From the NCBI GenBank assembly GCA_977017575.1, contig CDRNVI010000059.1, positions 62,001 to 126,000 on the forward strand: DNA of 64,000 nucleotides, in the 5' to 3' direction. The position numbers were made by a program, and so were the translations under genes. The DNA is from Paramoeba atlantica (lineage: Eukaryota > Discosea). Positions 9,753 to 19,530 of this stretch are shown piece by piece (positions within the stretch are counted from its first letter, which is position 1; each line of letters starts with the position of its first letter). The notes below the pieces were generated by a model. It saw only the letters and a list, made by a program, of their open reading frames with translations, was not told the DNA's origin and searched no databases.

Positions 9753-9961
9753 GCTGCACAAAAGGTAGGCCGATTTATCTTCTTTGTTAGATGTGACGGT
9801 AGTTCTCAACATGAAATTTATTGCTGGAGTTACTGCAATTGTCGCTTCGCGTTGAAAACTACACCCATTTTTAAAGATACGATCATTCCGTTTTTAATGC
9901 CTTTAGTCTTTTGTTAAATTTGTGCTGTACAAAAAAAAATATCACAGTTGTTTGCTGCGTT

Positions 9962-10133
9962 GCTAGGTGCCCTCCGGCTGCGCAAAGAGGTGGTGAGCTG
10001 CCTGGACCCCCTCTACCGACAGAGTCCATGTCAAACCCCCTTGGCGACATCCCAAGTGGATTCCGTGACGATCATATCGGCCATCGCACTACGGATTTAA
10101 TCTCTGCACCAATGAGCGCATGATCATCAAACT
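9962..10133 (+). repeat. Structured dispersed repeat S1, truncated copy
   Basis: Matches the repeat at 46505-47095 in the opposite orientation: CCTCCGGCTGCGCAAAGAGG, then CTGCCTGGACCCCCTCTACC, CCCCCTTGGCGACATCC and ATCTCTGCACCAATGAGC. It lacks the 5' two-thirds. One arm of the AGAGG hairpin carries a mismatch relative to the tandem copies at 46.6 kb. Confidence 0.65.
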
Positions 10134-10269
10134 ACGACTTGAAGGCCAATATGTGTCAGCAGGGCAACCTCTATGTGCTGCAAGATGTACAGATGTAAGT
10201 TAACCTGACCAGATTTAAGTGAATAGTTAGTGAGTACAAGATGAAGTTAATAGTTCGTACTTACATCGT

Positions 10270-10560
10270 GCAAGTAGAAGGTGGCGTTAGCACATTTACA
10301 ATGCATATTAACTGCACGTTTATAATGCATACTAAGCGGAACATTCAAATGCATATAGCACATTCACATGCATAACAGCACATTCACATGCATACTAAGC
10401 GGTACTTTCACTTGCATAAATCCGGCACATTCACATGCATAACAGTACATTCACATGCATAAAGCACGTTCACATGCATACTAAGCGGTACATTCACTTG
10501 CATAAATCTGGCACGTTCACATGCATATAGCACACTCACATGCATAACAGCACATTCAAA
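10270..10560. repeat. Satellite: irregular GCACATTCACATGCAT repeats
   Basis: About twelve irregular copies of GCACATTCACATGCATA, spaced by short variable linkers (ACTAAGCGGTA, AATCCGG). The same motif in opposite orientation occurs at 11085-11255 and 32705-32810. Confidence 0.75.
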
Positions 10561-10608
10561 TTAAAAAAAAAATAGGTACAGATTTCAACTTTTTCCAAAA
10601 GTTCGTGC

Positions 10609-10970
10609 GAGGTACTATGGGAGCTCACCTTTGCTCCCGGTGAGTCCCCGGAGTTGCGAGAGGCCTCCATACCCCGCAACTACCTCCTTCCCCCAGATAA
10701 ATGGGGGGAAGATGGTAGTTGTTTTGGGGGAAATGAGAGGCCGAACACACGGAGGGGCCGGCCGGGCCACAGAGCCACGTGAAAGTGTGACACCCAAAAA
10801 CTAAACCTAAATATTGTTTACCCGTCTGCAAAACAGAACCGTGAAATGCCACGTATAGATTGTTGGCCGAGGTACCTAATAAGTTCACCTTTGCTTCCGG
10901 TGAGGCCACGGAGTTGCGTGAAGGCCTCCATACCCCACAACTACCACCTTCCCCCCCTATTTAGCGGGGG
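10609..10970. repeat. Direct repeat pair with hairpins (about 90 bp x 2)
   Basis: 10609-10700 and 10869-10970 are imperfect direct repeats: CACCTTTGCTCCCGGTGAG against CACCTTTGCTTCCGGTGAG, and GGCCTCCATACCCC in both. Each holds a GTTG...CAAC stem and a CCCCC...GGGGG stem. This could be a dimeric non-autonomous element. A 25-base segment (GAGCCTGTAATATCTACACG) is also duplicated at about 10977 and 11017. Confidence 0.55.
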
Positions 10971-11084
10971 TCGCGCGAGCCTGTAATATCTACACGTTTT
11001 TTCTTGTCTACACCTGAGCCTGTAATATCTACACGTTTTTCGGATTTTGTGATTAAAAGGGAAGAATGAACAAAATTGAGAAAT

Positions 11085-11255
11085 ATGCATGTGAATGTGC
11101 TATGTGCACTATCAATGTGCTACATGCATGTGAATGTGCTGTTACGCATGTGAATGTGCCGCTTAGTATGCATTATCAATGTGCAGTAAATATGCATTTG
11201 GATGTGCTATATGCATGTGAATGTGCTGTTATGCCTATGAATGTGCTTTAACGAT
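11085..11255. repeat. Satellite: ATGCATGTGAATGTGC repeats, inverted orientation
   Basis: Reverse complement of the 10270-10560 repeats, about nine copies, ending just before the 5' leader of LINE B. With the first cluster it makes a large imperfect inverted arrangement. Confidence 0.75.
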
Positions 11256-11329
11256 AAAGATACAGTTTCTGTACCTTCTTGTTGTTTTTATATTCTCTAT
11301 AGAAAATACATGCGTCTGTAGCCCCTAAC

Positions 11330-11746
11330 ATGGCAAGCTCAGACGTTCCTACTCGAGCCGCACGTGGTGATAGGCACATCCGTTTACGTCGCACGAACCG
11401 TACAGCTTGGAGCTACTTCCGCAGCATCAAAGCCGCCGCTAACAGTGACGTGGTTCGCGAAATATACAAGAACCCGGATACCGCGCGTGCTTTAATCGCC
11501 AGAGCGTTCGACCAAAACAAGCCGGTCAAGGGCCTTATTATAGAATCTTTCAGTGTACCTCCGCAATATCGGACCCGACGTGCTGGCTCTACCGATCAAC
11601 GGACATACCACCAGACCATGGCCGACATGCACGAACTCCTGTTTGCCCCCACTTATGCCCGCCCGTACACCCTATCACGCGAGCTATCTGCACGTTGGGA
11701 TAGCGCAGGAAGAGCCACTCTGCACGAGTTCGAAGTACAAGTTTGA
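11330..11746 (+). pseudogene. LINE B: N-terminal domain
   Basis: ATG at 11330 (M-A-S-S-D-V-P-T-R). The stretch T-A-W-S-Y-F-R-S-I-K...Y-K-N-P-D-T-A-R-A-L-I-A-R-A-F aligns with two internal modules of element D (N-T-W-R-Y-F and A-N-W-V-S-L-F, each followed by A..K.LNG), so it is a family-specific repeated module of unknown role. The frame ends at 11746. A further zinc finger (C-G-H-I-C-R-D-K-R-N-C-A-H-D-C-C) lies at about 11840-11890 in another frame, so a frameshift has occurred. Confidence 0.65.
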
Positions 11747-11927
11747 AGTACACAACTCGGAACCGACGTCCCAGGATATGGTGAGTCCAACGCCACAAAT
11801 GAAGCCCAACAAACGCCAGATACGAACCCCCGCCAGGAATGCGGACACATATGTAGGGATAAACGTAATTGCGCCCACGACTGCTGCAAACGTCATTTGC
11901 AGCCTCTAGATAGCGAACCAACACGAA

Positions 11928-13793
11928 TTGAGACCTCCCAACGCAATTCGGCAACTACGCACCGCTTCCCCCCCACTTGCACGGTCACGCTCCTCCCCTG
12001 GGCCACGCTCTAACCCTCCGGACATAGCTTCCTCTACCCTAAATCAGAACCCTATCACACAAGAGTGCAAGCACGCCTGTAAAGATAAACTTCATTGTTT
12101 ACATCCTTGCTGCAAACGCCATCTGCCCATGACCACATCTCACCCGAACCCCGTTGCACAGGAAACGGGAAGTCCCACGGTGCCTCCTTCGCTACCACCC
12201 CCTCTCCCAGTTCCACTGAAGCTAACGCCTGCCCCACGTAAACACGTATGTAAAGACAAACTGCTGTGCGCTCACCTGTGCTGTAAGAGACACTTACAGA
12301 CAACGTCCTCGACTCAATTTGAACGGACAGAGAGTGAATCATTGGGTAATATGCCCCCTCGACGGCTGGTCAGCCGAACAGGACACAGTCAGGACCCTGT
12401 CAACACGACCCGGCGAAGATCCCTCTCATCCGCGGTAAGTTCTGACATTGGTCTGCTTGCACGGACCACATACCGTGCAGCGCAGGAACTGTATCTCCTT
12501 CCTCCACCACCCATAACACAGCAAGGTGAATGCGGACATAAATGTCATAACAAAACAGAGTGTCTCCACTCGTGTTGCAAGCGGCATTTACGACCCCAGA
12601 GCCAGACTGAAACAGAACCAGACATCAGCCACAACCAATCGGAGCGCATTGACAACAACCCTGGACATGCCGAAAACAGTCAACAATCTCCAAATGAAGA
12701 ATTACCCGATATAGCGCCTGCTCAACATGGGGAAACGGTAGGGCATAATGAAAGTACACAACCACAAGGAAATACCGAAGTCGATTCCGACAACCCCCAA
12801 AGCTGTAATCACCGCTGCGCGAACAGGTTCACGTGCAAACACGCTTGCTGTAAAAGAAATCTCAACCTTCCTGAATCTAAGAGTGCACTATTGGCTGCGG
12901 CTTCAGGTCTTAGGGGGTCGCGCATGAATCTTAAACTGACCCACGCCGTCTGGGAGTTAGCTGACAAGCTCAGCAATGAACTATTCCAACGATACAAAGA
13001 ACAAAATATTTGTAGCGCAACCGCAGCGGAAGACAACATCGCTACCCTCACGGCGTGTATAGTGGTTAGCTGCGCCGTAGCAGCAACCAGAGAACATGGG
13101 GATCGCGGTGTCACAATTCGCTCTACAGCACCCCCTCAACGACTACACCGCCGACCCACATCGAATGAAAATGCTTGCAAGCACCTCCGAACCGAAACGA
13201 AGTTGCTCAGAGGAAAAGAACGCCACGCACCACGCGATACCCGTGTACAATTACATCGACAGGCCCGCAACGCTGAGGTTCTCGTCTCAAACTTCGCCAA
13301 TGAAGCAGAACTTCTAGAAATACGGCGAGAGCAGAAGGAAGCAACCCTGCGCTTCTCGAAAAACGCATGGGCTGCAGCCACGGAAACATTAGAAAGACCG
13401 ACTGACACTTCGTCCACACACCCGTACCCAACGTGCGAAACATTTGAGGTCGTAGAACACTTCTCAAAAATACTGCAACCACCTCTCTCTACCGCTAACC
13501 TACCAGACGAATCACAACTAACCAGCCAAAAAGTGAACCCTCAAACCTGGGATGACATAACCCCTCAAGAGGTCACGCGCTTCCCTAGCGCGAAGAAATC
13601 ATCCTCCGCTCCGGTACGAGACGCCATTCAAAACACATCACTGAAAAAGCTGAAGTCGCTGCACGAAGGAATTGCGAAATACTTCAATGACCTATTACGT
13701 TGGAATGTCTGTCCAAAGGAGTGGAAAGCAGCAGTGGTCAAGCTCTTGCACAAGGGGGGGAACCGAATTCTCCGCAGAACTGGCGGCCGATAG
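11928..13793 (+). pseudogene. LINE B: zinc fingers and RT N-terminal part
   Basis: A 621-codon frame with no ATG needed at its start (continuation of the upstream domain). Fingers of the form CxHxC-x5-CxHxCC: C-K-H-A-C-K-D-K-L-H-C-L-H-P-C-C, a second lacking its first Cys (R-K-H-V-C), C-G-H-K-C-H-N-K-T-E-C and C-N-H-R-C-A-N-R-F-T-C. A basic linker follows, then the RT approach (F-P-S-A-K-K-S-S-S-A-P, matching S-K-K-N-S-S-A-P-G-Q-D in D) and W-K-A-A-V-V-K-L-L-H-K-G-G. A frameshift in a run of G at 13756-13762 moves RT into the frame of 13700-14160. Confidence 0.7.
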
Positions 13794-14160
13794 CCCTAAC
13801 ATCGTGCCTCGGGAAACTACTACATACAATCATCGCCGCGAGAATAACTGAATACGCCACCACGGAAGGCATTATGGACACAACTATACAGAAAGGCTTC
13901 TTACCAAAGCTAGCCGGGTGTGTTGAACACACCGCTGCACTCAGTCACTGCATCCGGCACCCAAAGAAGAATCGTAAGCCTCTCTGTATGGTTCAATACG
14001 ACCTGGCAAACGCCTTCGGTTCCGTCCCACATGAAATAATTATCGCAGTACTAAAAAGGGCGCATATCGACCCAGTTATTATCCATTACATCCGAAAGCT
14101 CTATGAGAATGCAGAAATACAGCTCAAGCTGGAATCCGGACTTACAGAATCAATCGTTAA
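13700..14160 (+). pseudogene. LINE B: RT palm segment
   Basis: RT blocks W-R-P-I-A-L-T-S-C-L-G-K-L-L-H, Q-K-G-F-L-P-K-L-A-G-C-V-E-H-T and the first catalytic block Q-Y-D-L-A-N-A-F-G-S-V-P-H. These parallel D (W-R-P-I-G-L-T-S-V-L-G-K-L-L-H; A-Q-L-D-L-S-N-A-F-G-S-V-P). The sequence ends at E-S-G-L-T-E-S-I, exactly where D continues to the Q-G-D block. Beyond this the open frame runs by chance into LINE C. Confidence 0.7.
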
Positions 14161-14221
14161 CCAATCGTTGAATCCTTTTTCTCTTTTCTACCTCTACTCT
14201 CTCTCTCCCCGGCGCAAGCCC

Positions 14222-14953
14222 ATGACCAGACGTCGGCGTGGCCACCGGGGATCCAAGGATTCCGATACTGGGATTAACACCCCATCATCCTCGACCTCAG
14301 GTAGACCTGCTACCACCCCTCTCAGGCGAGGCTCCAGCCCCCACCCCTCCGTAGAGGTGGAGGGGCTGCGCCAGCTCTCCATCGAGGAGCTGAAGAAGGC
14401 GAGCCCGGACTTGGTCGTCCGGGTCAAGGAGCAGCACAAGTCATGTGCCTGCGACTTCTGTGGCCTCCCTTTCGTGCCAACCAGGCGGGACAACCGCCTG
14501 TGTGAGGAGTGCGTTACCCTGCGCTCTCGGCACAGGAACGACGTTAGAGTGCGTGCCTCGACGCAAGCCTCAGGGACCCCTCCACCCAGTCCCACGTCTT
14601 CCTCTCGATCCTCCCGAGCCAACTCCACAGCCCGCAGGATCCCACGTTCTTCTTCCTCTCGGGGGAGATCCCGGAGCTTTGACCGTACATTTACTACGGT
14701 CGCCCCCACCCCTATCCTGAGGAAAGCAGCCAACGTTTCCTTCGCTCCTCTCCCCACCCCCGACAGTCGGAGCACGTCATACGCCCGCATCTCGACGCCT
14801 GGCCTGGCGACCGCCCCCTCCCCCGATCACGTCGGACGCGATGTACAGCGACGCCCCCGCCCCGACGGAGCGTCCGCTGAAACTCCCCACGCTGGCGCAA
14901 CAATTCAAGGAGATGGACGCTGTGCGCTTCAAACTCCTTCCCTCCCCTTCTAG
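14222..14953 (+). pseudogene. LINE C: N-terminal basic/zinc-ribbon region
   Basis: ATG at 14222 (M-T-R-R-R-R-G-H-R-G-S-K). Ser/Pro/Arg-rich, with a C-A-C-D-F-C-G-L-P-F...C-E-E-C cluster near residue 75-100 that may bind zinc. It would bind RNA or target DNA. A frameshift near 14850 lets the following segment (A-P-T-E-R-P-L-K-L-P-T-L-A-Q-Q-F-K-E-M) continue in another frame. Confidence 0.55.
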
Positions 14954-15050
14954 CTCGGGGCTCCCTCTAGCCCAAACTGGAAGATGATCTGTCTCTCTGC
15001 GTCTCCTCTCGGCCCTACACGCGGAGCACGAGAGGATCTCCCTTGAGGAA

Positions 15051-15600
15051 ATGGAGGCCCGGGCACGCCGTAAGCTGACCCTGGAGGCTGTCAGTGGTCT
15101 GCACGCGGCCCAGAAAGCCATCGAGGATCGCTTTCTTCTGATCAATGCGGGCCATTTGGTCTGCATTGAATGTGGGGTAGCCCAACCCCACCATGTAGCC
15201 CTACAGGCGCACCTAGTAAAGGTGCACGGTCCCAAGTGGCTAAGGAAAGCATATATTGCCCTGCTAAAGGAGCATGCCCCGGAAGCCCTCCTGATCAAAA
15301 CGGAGCGGTACGCCTCCATGATGGCATACTATGAGGGATTCTGCGCTGAGGAAGCCCGCCTGCGCATGGCCCAGGTCACCACTGTGGCTAAAGGACCTCC
15401 ATGGCCAGTGCCCTCCTTACGCTGCTTCCCTCTCCCCATTCCCAACTCCCCTCCTCCCCCCTCTCCTTTCCCCCCATCTCTACCGGCGGACAGGTCGGGC
15501 GCGTACCCGATACAGGCGAGAGCACCCATTGGGGAAGTCCCGGACAAACCATACGAGCCGGTAGGGGAAGAGGTCCTCAAAATCCTCCTCGACATTGGTG
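15051..15600 (+). pseudogene. LINE C: C2H2-finger region
   Basis: Reads M-E-A-R-A-R-R-K-L-T-L, then a C2H2-type finger C-I-E-C-G-V-A-Q-P-H-H-V-A-L-Q-A-H-L-V-K near residues 43-62, followed by a proline-rich stretch. Such fingers precede RT in R2-like LINEs and contact target DNA. The frame is cut at about 15598 by the inserted DNA transposon and continues after 18195. Confidence 0.6.
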
Positions 15601-15603
15601 AGT

Positions 15604-15710
15604 ATGTAGTTAGTATCTGTAGGTACGTGTGAGTTTCTGTAAATTTCTGTGAGTCGCTGTGGGCTGCTGTGAGTATCTGTGAGTAGCTGTGGGTATTTTT
15701 TTCCCTCGGA
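15604..15710. repeat. Subterminal CTGTGAGT-type repeats, left
   Basis: Irregular repeats TTTCTGTGAGTCGCTGTGGG, CTGTGAGTATCTGTGAGTAG and so on, ending in TATTTTTTTCCC. The right end of the transposon has the same repeats in the same orientation. Confidence 0.6.
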
Positions 15711-15955
15711 AGAGCCTGAAAGACGAGAAGAGGCACTCAAAAGATCGGTGGTTAAGGAGGTTAGCATATCCATGCTTTCGAAACAGTAAAAGTAACAAAA
15801 GGTTTGGTCCAAAAGCAATTTAAACAAAGTGCAATTGAAATAGCAAACTGACTGCACCCCAAAAAGAACGGTAATGAAAAGAAGCGGTAATGGAATGTTG
15901 TTAAATGAATATGCAGTATGATGTCGAGAAATAAGCTTTATTTATTTATTTATAG

Positions 15956-16978
15956 CTACTGAGTATTACTTTCCACGTTTCTTTTCCGAGAGAAGTACGT
16001 AGGTATAGTTGACTGAAACTCCGCGCAAGGACTCCGCGTCGTAGGATTGGGGTACCTTGATGACATGGCCTTGTGCTCCTTGAACTTCTTCACCAACAAT
16101 GCTTTCCCAGCTTCGTTAATAGGTTTATACTTACCCTTTTCTCGATGACGAAGGAACATTTCAACATTCTGAACGATAAGGCAAGAACCAAATGCATAGA
16201 ATAGAGTACAGTTCAGATCTTTGTTCCAATGTTTAAAGGCTGTCCATCGGCCTACCCCATTTGAACTACTGAAAAGGTGCTCTACCCTCGACCGGTAATG
16301 GGCAACCATCTCATTGAATTCGAGTTTTTTGTCAACTTGATCTTCGTAATCTTGCTCTGTTTGACCAAGAAGCCTCTTTAATGGCCATATTTGGGTCTTA
16401 GTAAAAGGACGGATCACTTCTGAGCACCCTTTGAATCCGCCGTCGGCGAGGCACCTTATTTTATGAATTTTAAGAATATCTGTGATTTTCGTGTGCTCAA
16501 GAATGTTGTTGTCAGGGGTGGAACCGGTATAAAGATTTTCGGGGAAGAAACACACATATCCTGAGAATGTGCACCCCACTGCGGCTTTCACGACATGATC
16601 TGCATACTTGGGCTGAAAACACCTATCCGCGGATCTCACATAAATTGGAACGGTGTCAAGAGCGAGAAGAACATCCTTAGAAAAAAAGTCATCCGTTGTA
16701 TTCGCTTCATGTAAGAGAATATCGTCTCGAAAAACTAACAAATTGCCTTGTAGCTCACGGTACAACGTTTCAAAAAATTCAGGAATTTTTGCCCTGCAAG
16801 TGCGTTCAGACCAACCGCGTCCAAATTTTGCGGCTAAGTGGTCTGCAACAGTGTCATAGTGCCCCCCTGTGCGGAGAAACAAAAATGAGGCAAAAATTAA
16901 CTCTTCATCGTAACCAATTTTTCGCAAGTAGTCGTATGTAGCGTGTGTAAGTCCACAAGGAGAGAGTTCTGAGGGCAT
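15956..16978 (-). CDS. DDE_Tnp_4 / Harbinger-like transposase (340 aa)
   Basis: Nuclease of the Harbinger/IS5-like fold. The N-terminus carries a helical DNA-binding part (Y-D-Y-L-R-K-I-G-Y; H-Y-D-T-V-A-D-H-L-A-A-K-F-G-R-G-W-S-E-R-T-C). Catalytic motifs: L-A-L-D-T-V-P-I-Y (first Asp, about residue 106), Y-T-G-S-T-P-D-N, L-A-D-G-G-F-K-G-C (second Asp, about 180), and M-V-A-H-Y-R-S-R-V-E-H-L-F (Glu, about 236). ATG at 16976-16978; one uninterrupted frame. It is preceded on the same strand by a partner ORF, as Harbinger elements often are. It could still be active. Confidence 0.75.
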   Translation of the reverse strand: MPSELSPCGLTHATYDYLRKIGYDEELIFASFLFLRTGGHYDTVADHLAAKFGRGWSERTCRAKIPEFFETLYRELQGNLLVFRDDILLHEANTTDDFFSKDVLLALDTVPIYVRSADRCFQPKYADHVVKAAVGCTFSGYVCFFPENLYTGSTPDNNILEHTKITDILKIHKIRCLADGGFKGCSEVIRPFTKTQIWPLKRLLGQTEQDYEDQVDKKLEFNEMVAHYRSRVEHLFSSSNGVGRWTAFKHWNKDLNCTLFYAFGSCLIVQNVEMFLRHREKGKYKPINEAGKALLVKKFKEHKAMSSRYPNPTTRSPCAEFQSTIPTYFSRKRNVESNTQ

Positions 16979-17159
16979 AAAAAAAGAGAAACAATGGCAG
17001 AAAAGCTATAAATAATACTATGCAGTTGTACCAATTACAATGAACTGTAACTCAAGCTTTATACGCGCAAAATTAATTTGTATCAAAATATTTATAAGTG
17101 AGCAACCATAAATATTGAAACTTACTTCGTATCCCCTTGTTCCTTTAAACCAACCTTTT

Positions 17160-17819
17160 TTAGAGAGTAATCACTTCAACTTCAGTTTCAATGTTCAAAT
17201 TAGCTCTCTTTCTGCTCTTCTGAACATGCAGCAACTTGAAATCTCCATCTTTGGCTTTCGGCAACAAGATTTTCAACGAGCACAGAACGGAGAAAAGGTC
17301 ATCCGGCGTTTCTGCGCCGCTGAAAATGGCATCCTTAGCCAAATACAAACGATCACGACGGATTGTATATCCTTCAAGCAGGTCTCCAATCTGATCATGG
17401 ATCATAGCAATTCGTTCTTCCCTTTGCTCCTTAACACTCTTGGCAGCAGTTCCCTTGTAGGTTGTCCAAATGCGGCGCATCGTCTTTGATAGAACGGGGA
17501 CGTCTGCAGAGGGAAGCTCACGACGGAAATATTCGGATACGGAAGTTGCCGCACGGCGATACACTTTCGACTTTCCCACAGTAAAGCTTCGCTGTATAAT
17601 GCAAAGTACTTGGGCCACAAGTGCGAATGTCAACTTCCGTTGGCATACTGTCCACCCTTCGTAGACACAGCATGCTTCCTGGACTCTCTTTTGGTCCAAC
17701 CCACGCTTGGCACACTTTGCCACAACTTCAGGACCTAAGGTTTGATGATCTTGCGGCTTATTGCAAGAGAGGCAAATGTTGCAGCGAACAGGCACGCAAA
17801 ACTCGAGCAATGGCCGCAC
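17160..17819 (-). CDS. Second ORF of the Harbinger-like element
   Basis: A 219-aa frame with Cys pairs near its start (C-N-I-C-L-S-C-N-K, probably a zinc site), then helical, charged sequence without a recognised domain. Just upstream (17820-17951) another minus-strand frame starts M-A-E-L-Y-V-R-L-H-C-F-H-C-D-K and later reads C-L-D-C-G-N-E-H, also zinc-like. The two may be one gene split by a frameshift or a small intron. Harbinger elements usually encode a second DNA-binding protein needed with the transposase, and that role fits here by position only. Confidence 0.5.
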   Translation of the reverse strand: MRPLLEFCVPVRCNICLSCNKPQDHQTLGPEVVAKCAKRGLDQKRVQEACCVYEGWTVCQRKLTFALVAQVLCIIQRSFTVGKSKVYRRAATSVSEYFRRELPSADVPVLSKTMRRIWTTYKGTAAKSVKEQREERIAMIHDQIGDLLEGYTIRRDRLYLAKDAIFSGAETPDDLFSVLCSLKILLPKAKDGDFKLLHVQKSRKRANLNIETEVEVITL

Positions 17820-18134
17820 ATTTCAAGTGAGGTGCATTCCTCATTAGTGTGCTCGTTGCCGCAATCAAGGCAAAAGGAAGGAGTCCGAGCACGGAACTAA
17901 GTAACCTTATCGCAGTGAAAACAGTGCAAACGCACATAAAGTTCAGCCATCACTTATGATTAAGAAAAACTTCAAGAAAAACGTTTAGCAGAAGATAAAC
18001 TCTATTCCTATACTAAATGACTTTAGAACACAAGGTCTACAACACTGAGTATAAATCTGCTTTACCATTTTTATTTCTGTCAAAAAAGCCGAAAAACAAA
18101 AACCGAAAGTCACAAAGGAATAGCAAAAAGTTTG

Positions 18135-18192
18135 AGTACCTGTAGATTTCTGTGAATCGCTGTGAGTCGCTGTGAGTATTTTTTTGCGACAA
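18135..18192. repeat. Subterminal CTGTGAGT-type repeats, right
   Basis: GTAGATTTCTGTGAATCGC then TGTGAGTCGCTGTGAGTAT and a T-run, in the same orientation as 15604-15710. Confidence 0.6.
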
Positions 18193-18217
18193 AAAATGGC
18201 GATCTAGAGACTGACCA

Positions 18218-19440
18218 TTGGCCCCGAGCGCCTGGGTCATACAGTGTATAGTCATCCCCTGCCCGCCCGAACGCTCGTTTCAAGCTGCTTTAAGAATTGT
18301 GGGCAACACTTTAGGGGTCCCCGGAGAGAGCCTGCTGCTGAAGGACATTTCCGGCGAAGCTACCCCCATCACCGACTGGGAAGGGCTGGACAGAGCGCAA
18401 AGAGTCGCGGTCAGCCTCACCCTTCCCCCCTTTCCCCCAGGGCCTAGCGATGGGGCCAAGTCAAGGTGTATGACGGGACACACCATGGCATGGTCTCCGC
18501 CCCAGGGGTGAGTGCGGCGCACGACATCCCCGCCGGTCTGAACGAGGTCCTGGGTATCCCCCGGATCATGACCGGTGCCTGGGAGCCCCGCAAATACGAA
18601 GAAGGGCTCCTTTGGTGTTTCCTTCCCACAGAAACCCTGGTAAGCGAAACGGGCTGTACCACCCGTGTTGTTCAATGCAACCTCCGCAGAGGCTGTATCG
18701 AGGCAAACCCAGGTCCTCGGTCTAAGACGAGGAGGGCCCGGAGGGAGACCCAAAATGTCCTTACCCCCGGCGCTACAACCCCTACCCCGGGTGGGGTAGG
18801 TACTATTATGGAGGGAATCGGGGCCTCTACATCTCCTCGTAGCTCCTCCCGTCAGGAATGCGAGTGCCCCACCTCTCCTCCGCCGCCTTACCCCCATCTA
18901 GCTGGGACGGACCCCCCCTACGAGGCCCCCAGTGTCACGCCCCCCAATACCCAAGGCGCGGTGACGGAGCAGGGTGACATCACGCCCTACCCGGACAGCC
19001 TGGCACAGCTCCTTGAAAGGGGCTCGCTGCGTACCCTATACGCAGTTCAATACCCTGCCTGGATGGACTACACTAAGTCTGTGTGTAGCAACTTCCTGGG
19101 GAAGTCGTATGAAGGCAAAATTAAGATCGCCTGGGATCTACTCCTCGGGGTTAAATGGTTTCTGTTTTTCCCCGAGGACAAACTGTCCCAAAGGCAGCTG
19201 GCTAGGGAGCTTCGCAAACGGGCTCACCTCGAGGGGTCGGAAACCATAGCTCCGATCCCCCTCCCCACCGACAGCTTCCCCCGATCCGTCATCAAACGGG
19301 TAATAGAGCTGATTCGGGCGGGGGCTTTTTCCATGGCGGCCAAAATTTTGGAAGCCCCCTCGATCCACCGGCAAATCCGGCCACGGCGGGGGAACAGGCG
19401 AGGAGGTCCATCATCCGGTCACCCCCAAATTTGTCTATGA
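18218..19440 (+). pseudogene. LINE C: central region with 2A-like motif
   Basis: Two overlapping frames (18218-18511, 18466-19440) cover the resumed LINE C. At 18691-18717 the frame reads G-C-I-E-A-N-P-G-P, close to the 2A ribosome-skipping consensus D-x-E-x-N-P-G-P, with Cys where the conserved Asp stands. A proline-rich linker follows, then a helical region approaching RT (F-F-P-E-D-K-L-S-Q-R-Q-L-A-R-E-L-R). The 2A-like peptide would separate the N-terminal protein from the RT protein if it works. Confidence 0.55.
18691..18717 (+). other. 2A-like motif GCIEANPGP
   Basis: Encodes G-C-I-E-A-N-P-G-P inside LINE C. The canonical 2A is D-(V/I)-E-x-N-P-G-P; here the Asp is Cys. 2A peptides are known in trypanosome and sea-urchin non-LTR retrotransposons. 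Function is uncertain. Confidence 0.5.
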
Positions 19441-19530
19441 CAAAGTCATACATGGACCCCTCCCGTCGGCGGCGGATGTTGCCCGGAAGGCAACAAGCCT
19501 GGCGCCGCTTAGAGCGCCAGGCCCGTCCGG

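Larger units (their letters stand above)
11254..14165 (+). mobile_element. LINE B, 5' part (multi-finger REL-type LINE)
   Basis: The 5' two-thirds of a LINE related to element D. It includes a leader (ATAAAGATACAGTTTCTGTACC at 11254) also seen near D and in repeat S1, an N-terminal domain, five CxHxC-type fingers, and RT up to the strand just before the Q-G-D block. Coding sequence is broken by frameshifts near 11745-11920 and 13770. It stops at about 14165, where LINE C begins. The missing part (G-V-L-Q-G-D onward) is found at 24720, so one element was probably split. Confidence 0.75.
15598..18195 (-). mobile_element. PIF/Harbinger-like (DDE_Tnp_4-type) transposon in LINE C
   Basis: About 2.6 kb interrupting LINE C. 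It holds a DDE transposase and a second Cys-rich ORF on the minus strand. Both ends carry direct, not inverted, clusters of CTGTGAGTCGCTGTG-type repeats followed by TATTTTTTT (15604-15710 and 18135-18192), probably subterminal binding sites. The LINE frame reads C-to-element at CATTGG (15592-15597), and CATTGG recurs near 18218, a possible target duplication. Boundaries are approximate. Confidence 0.65.
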
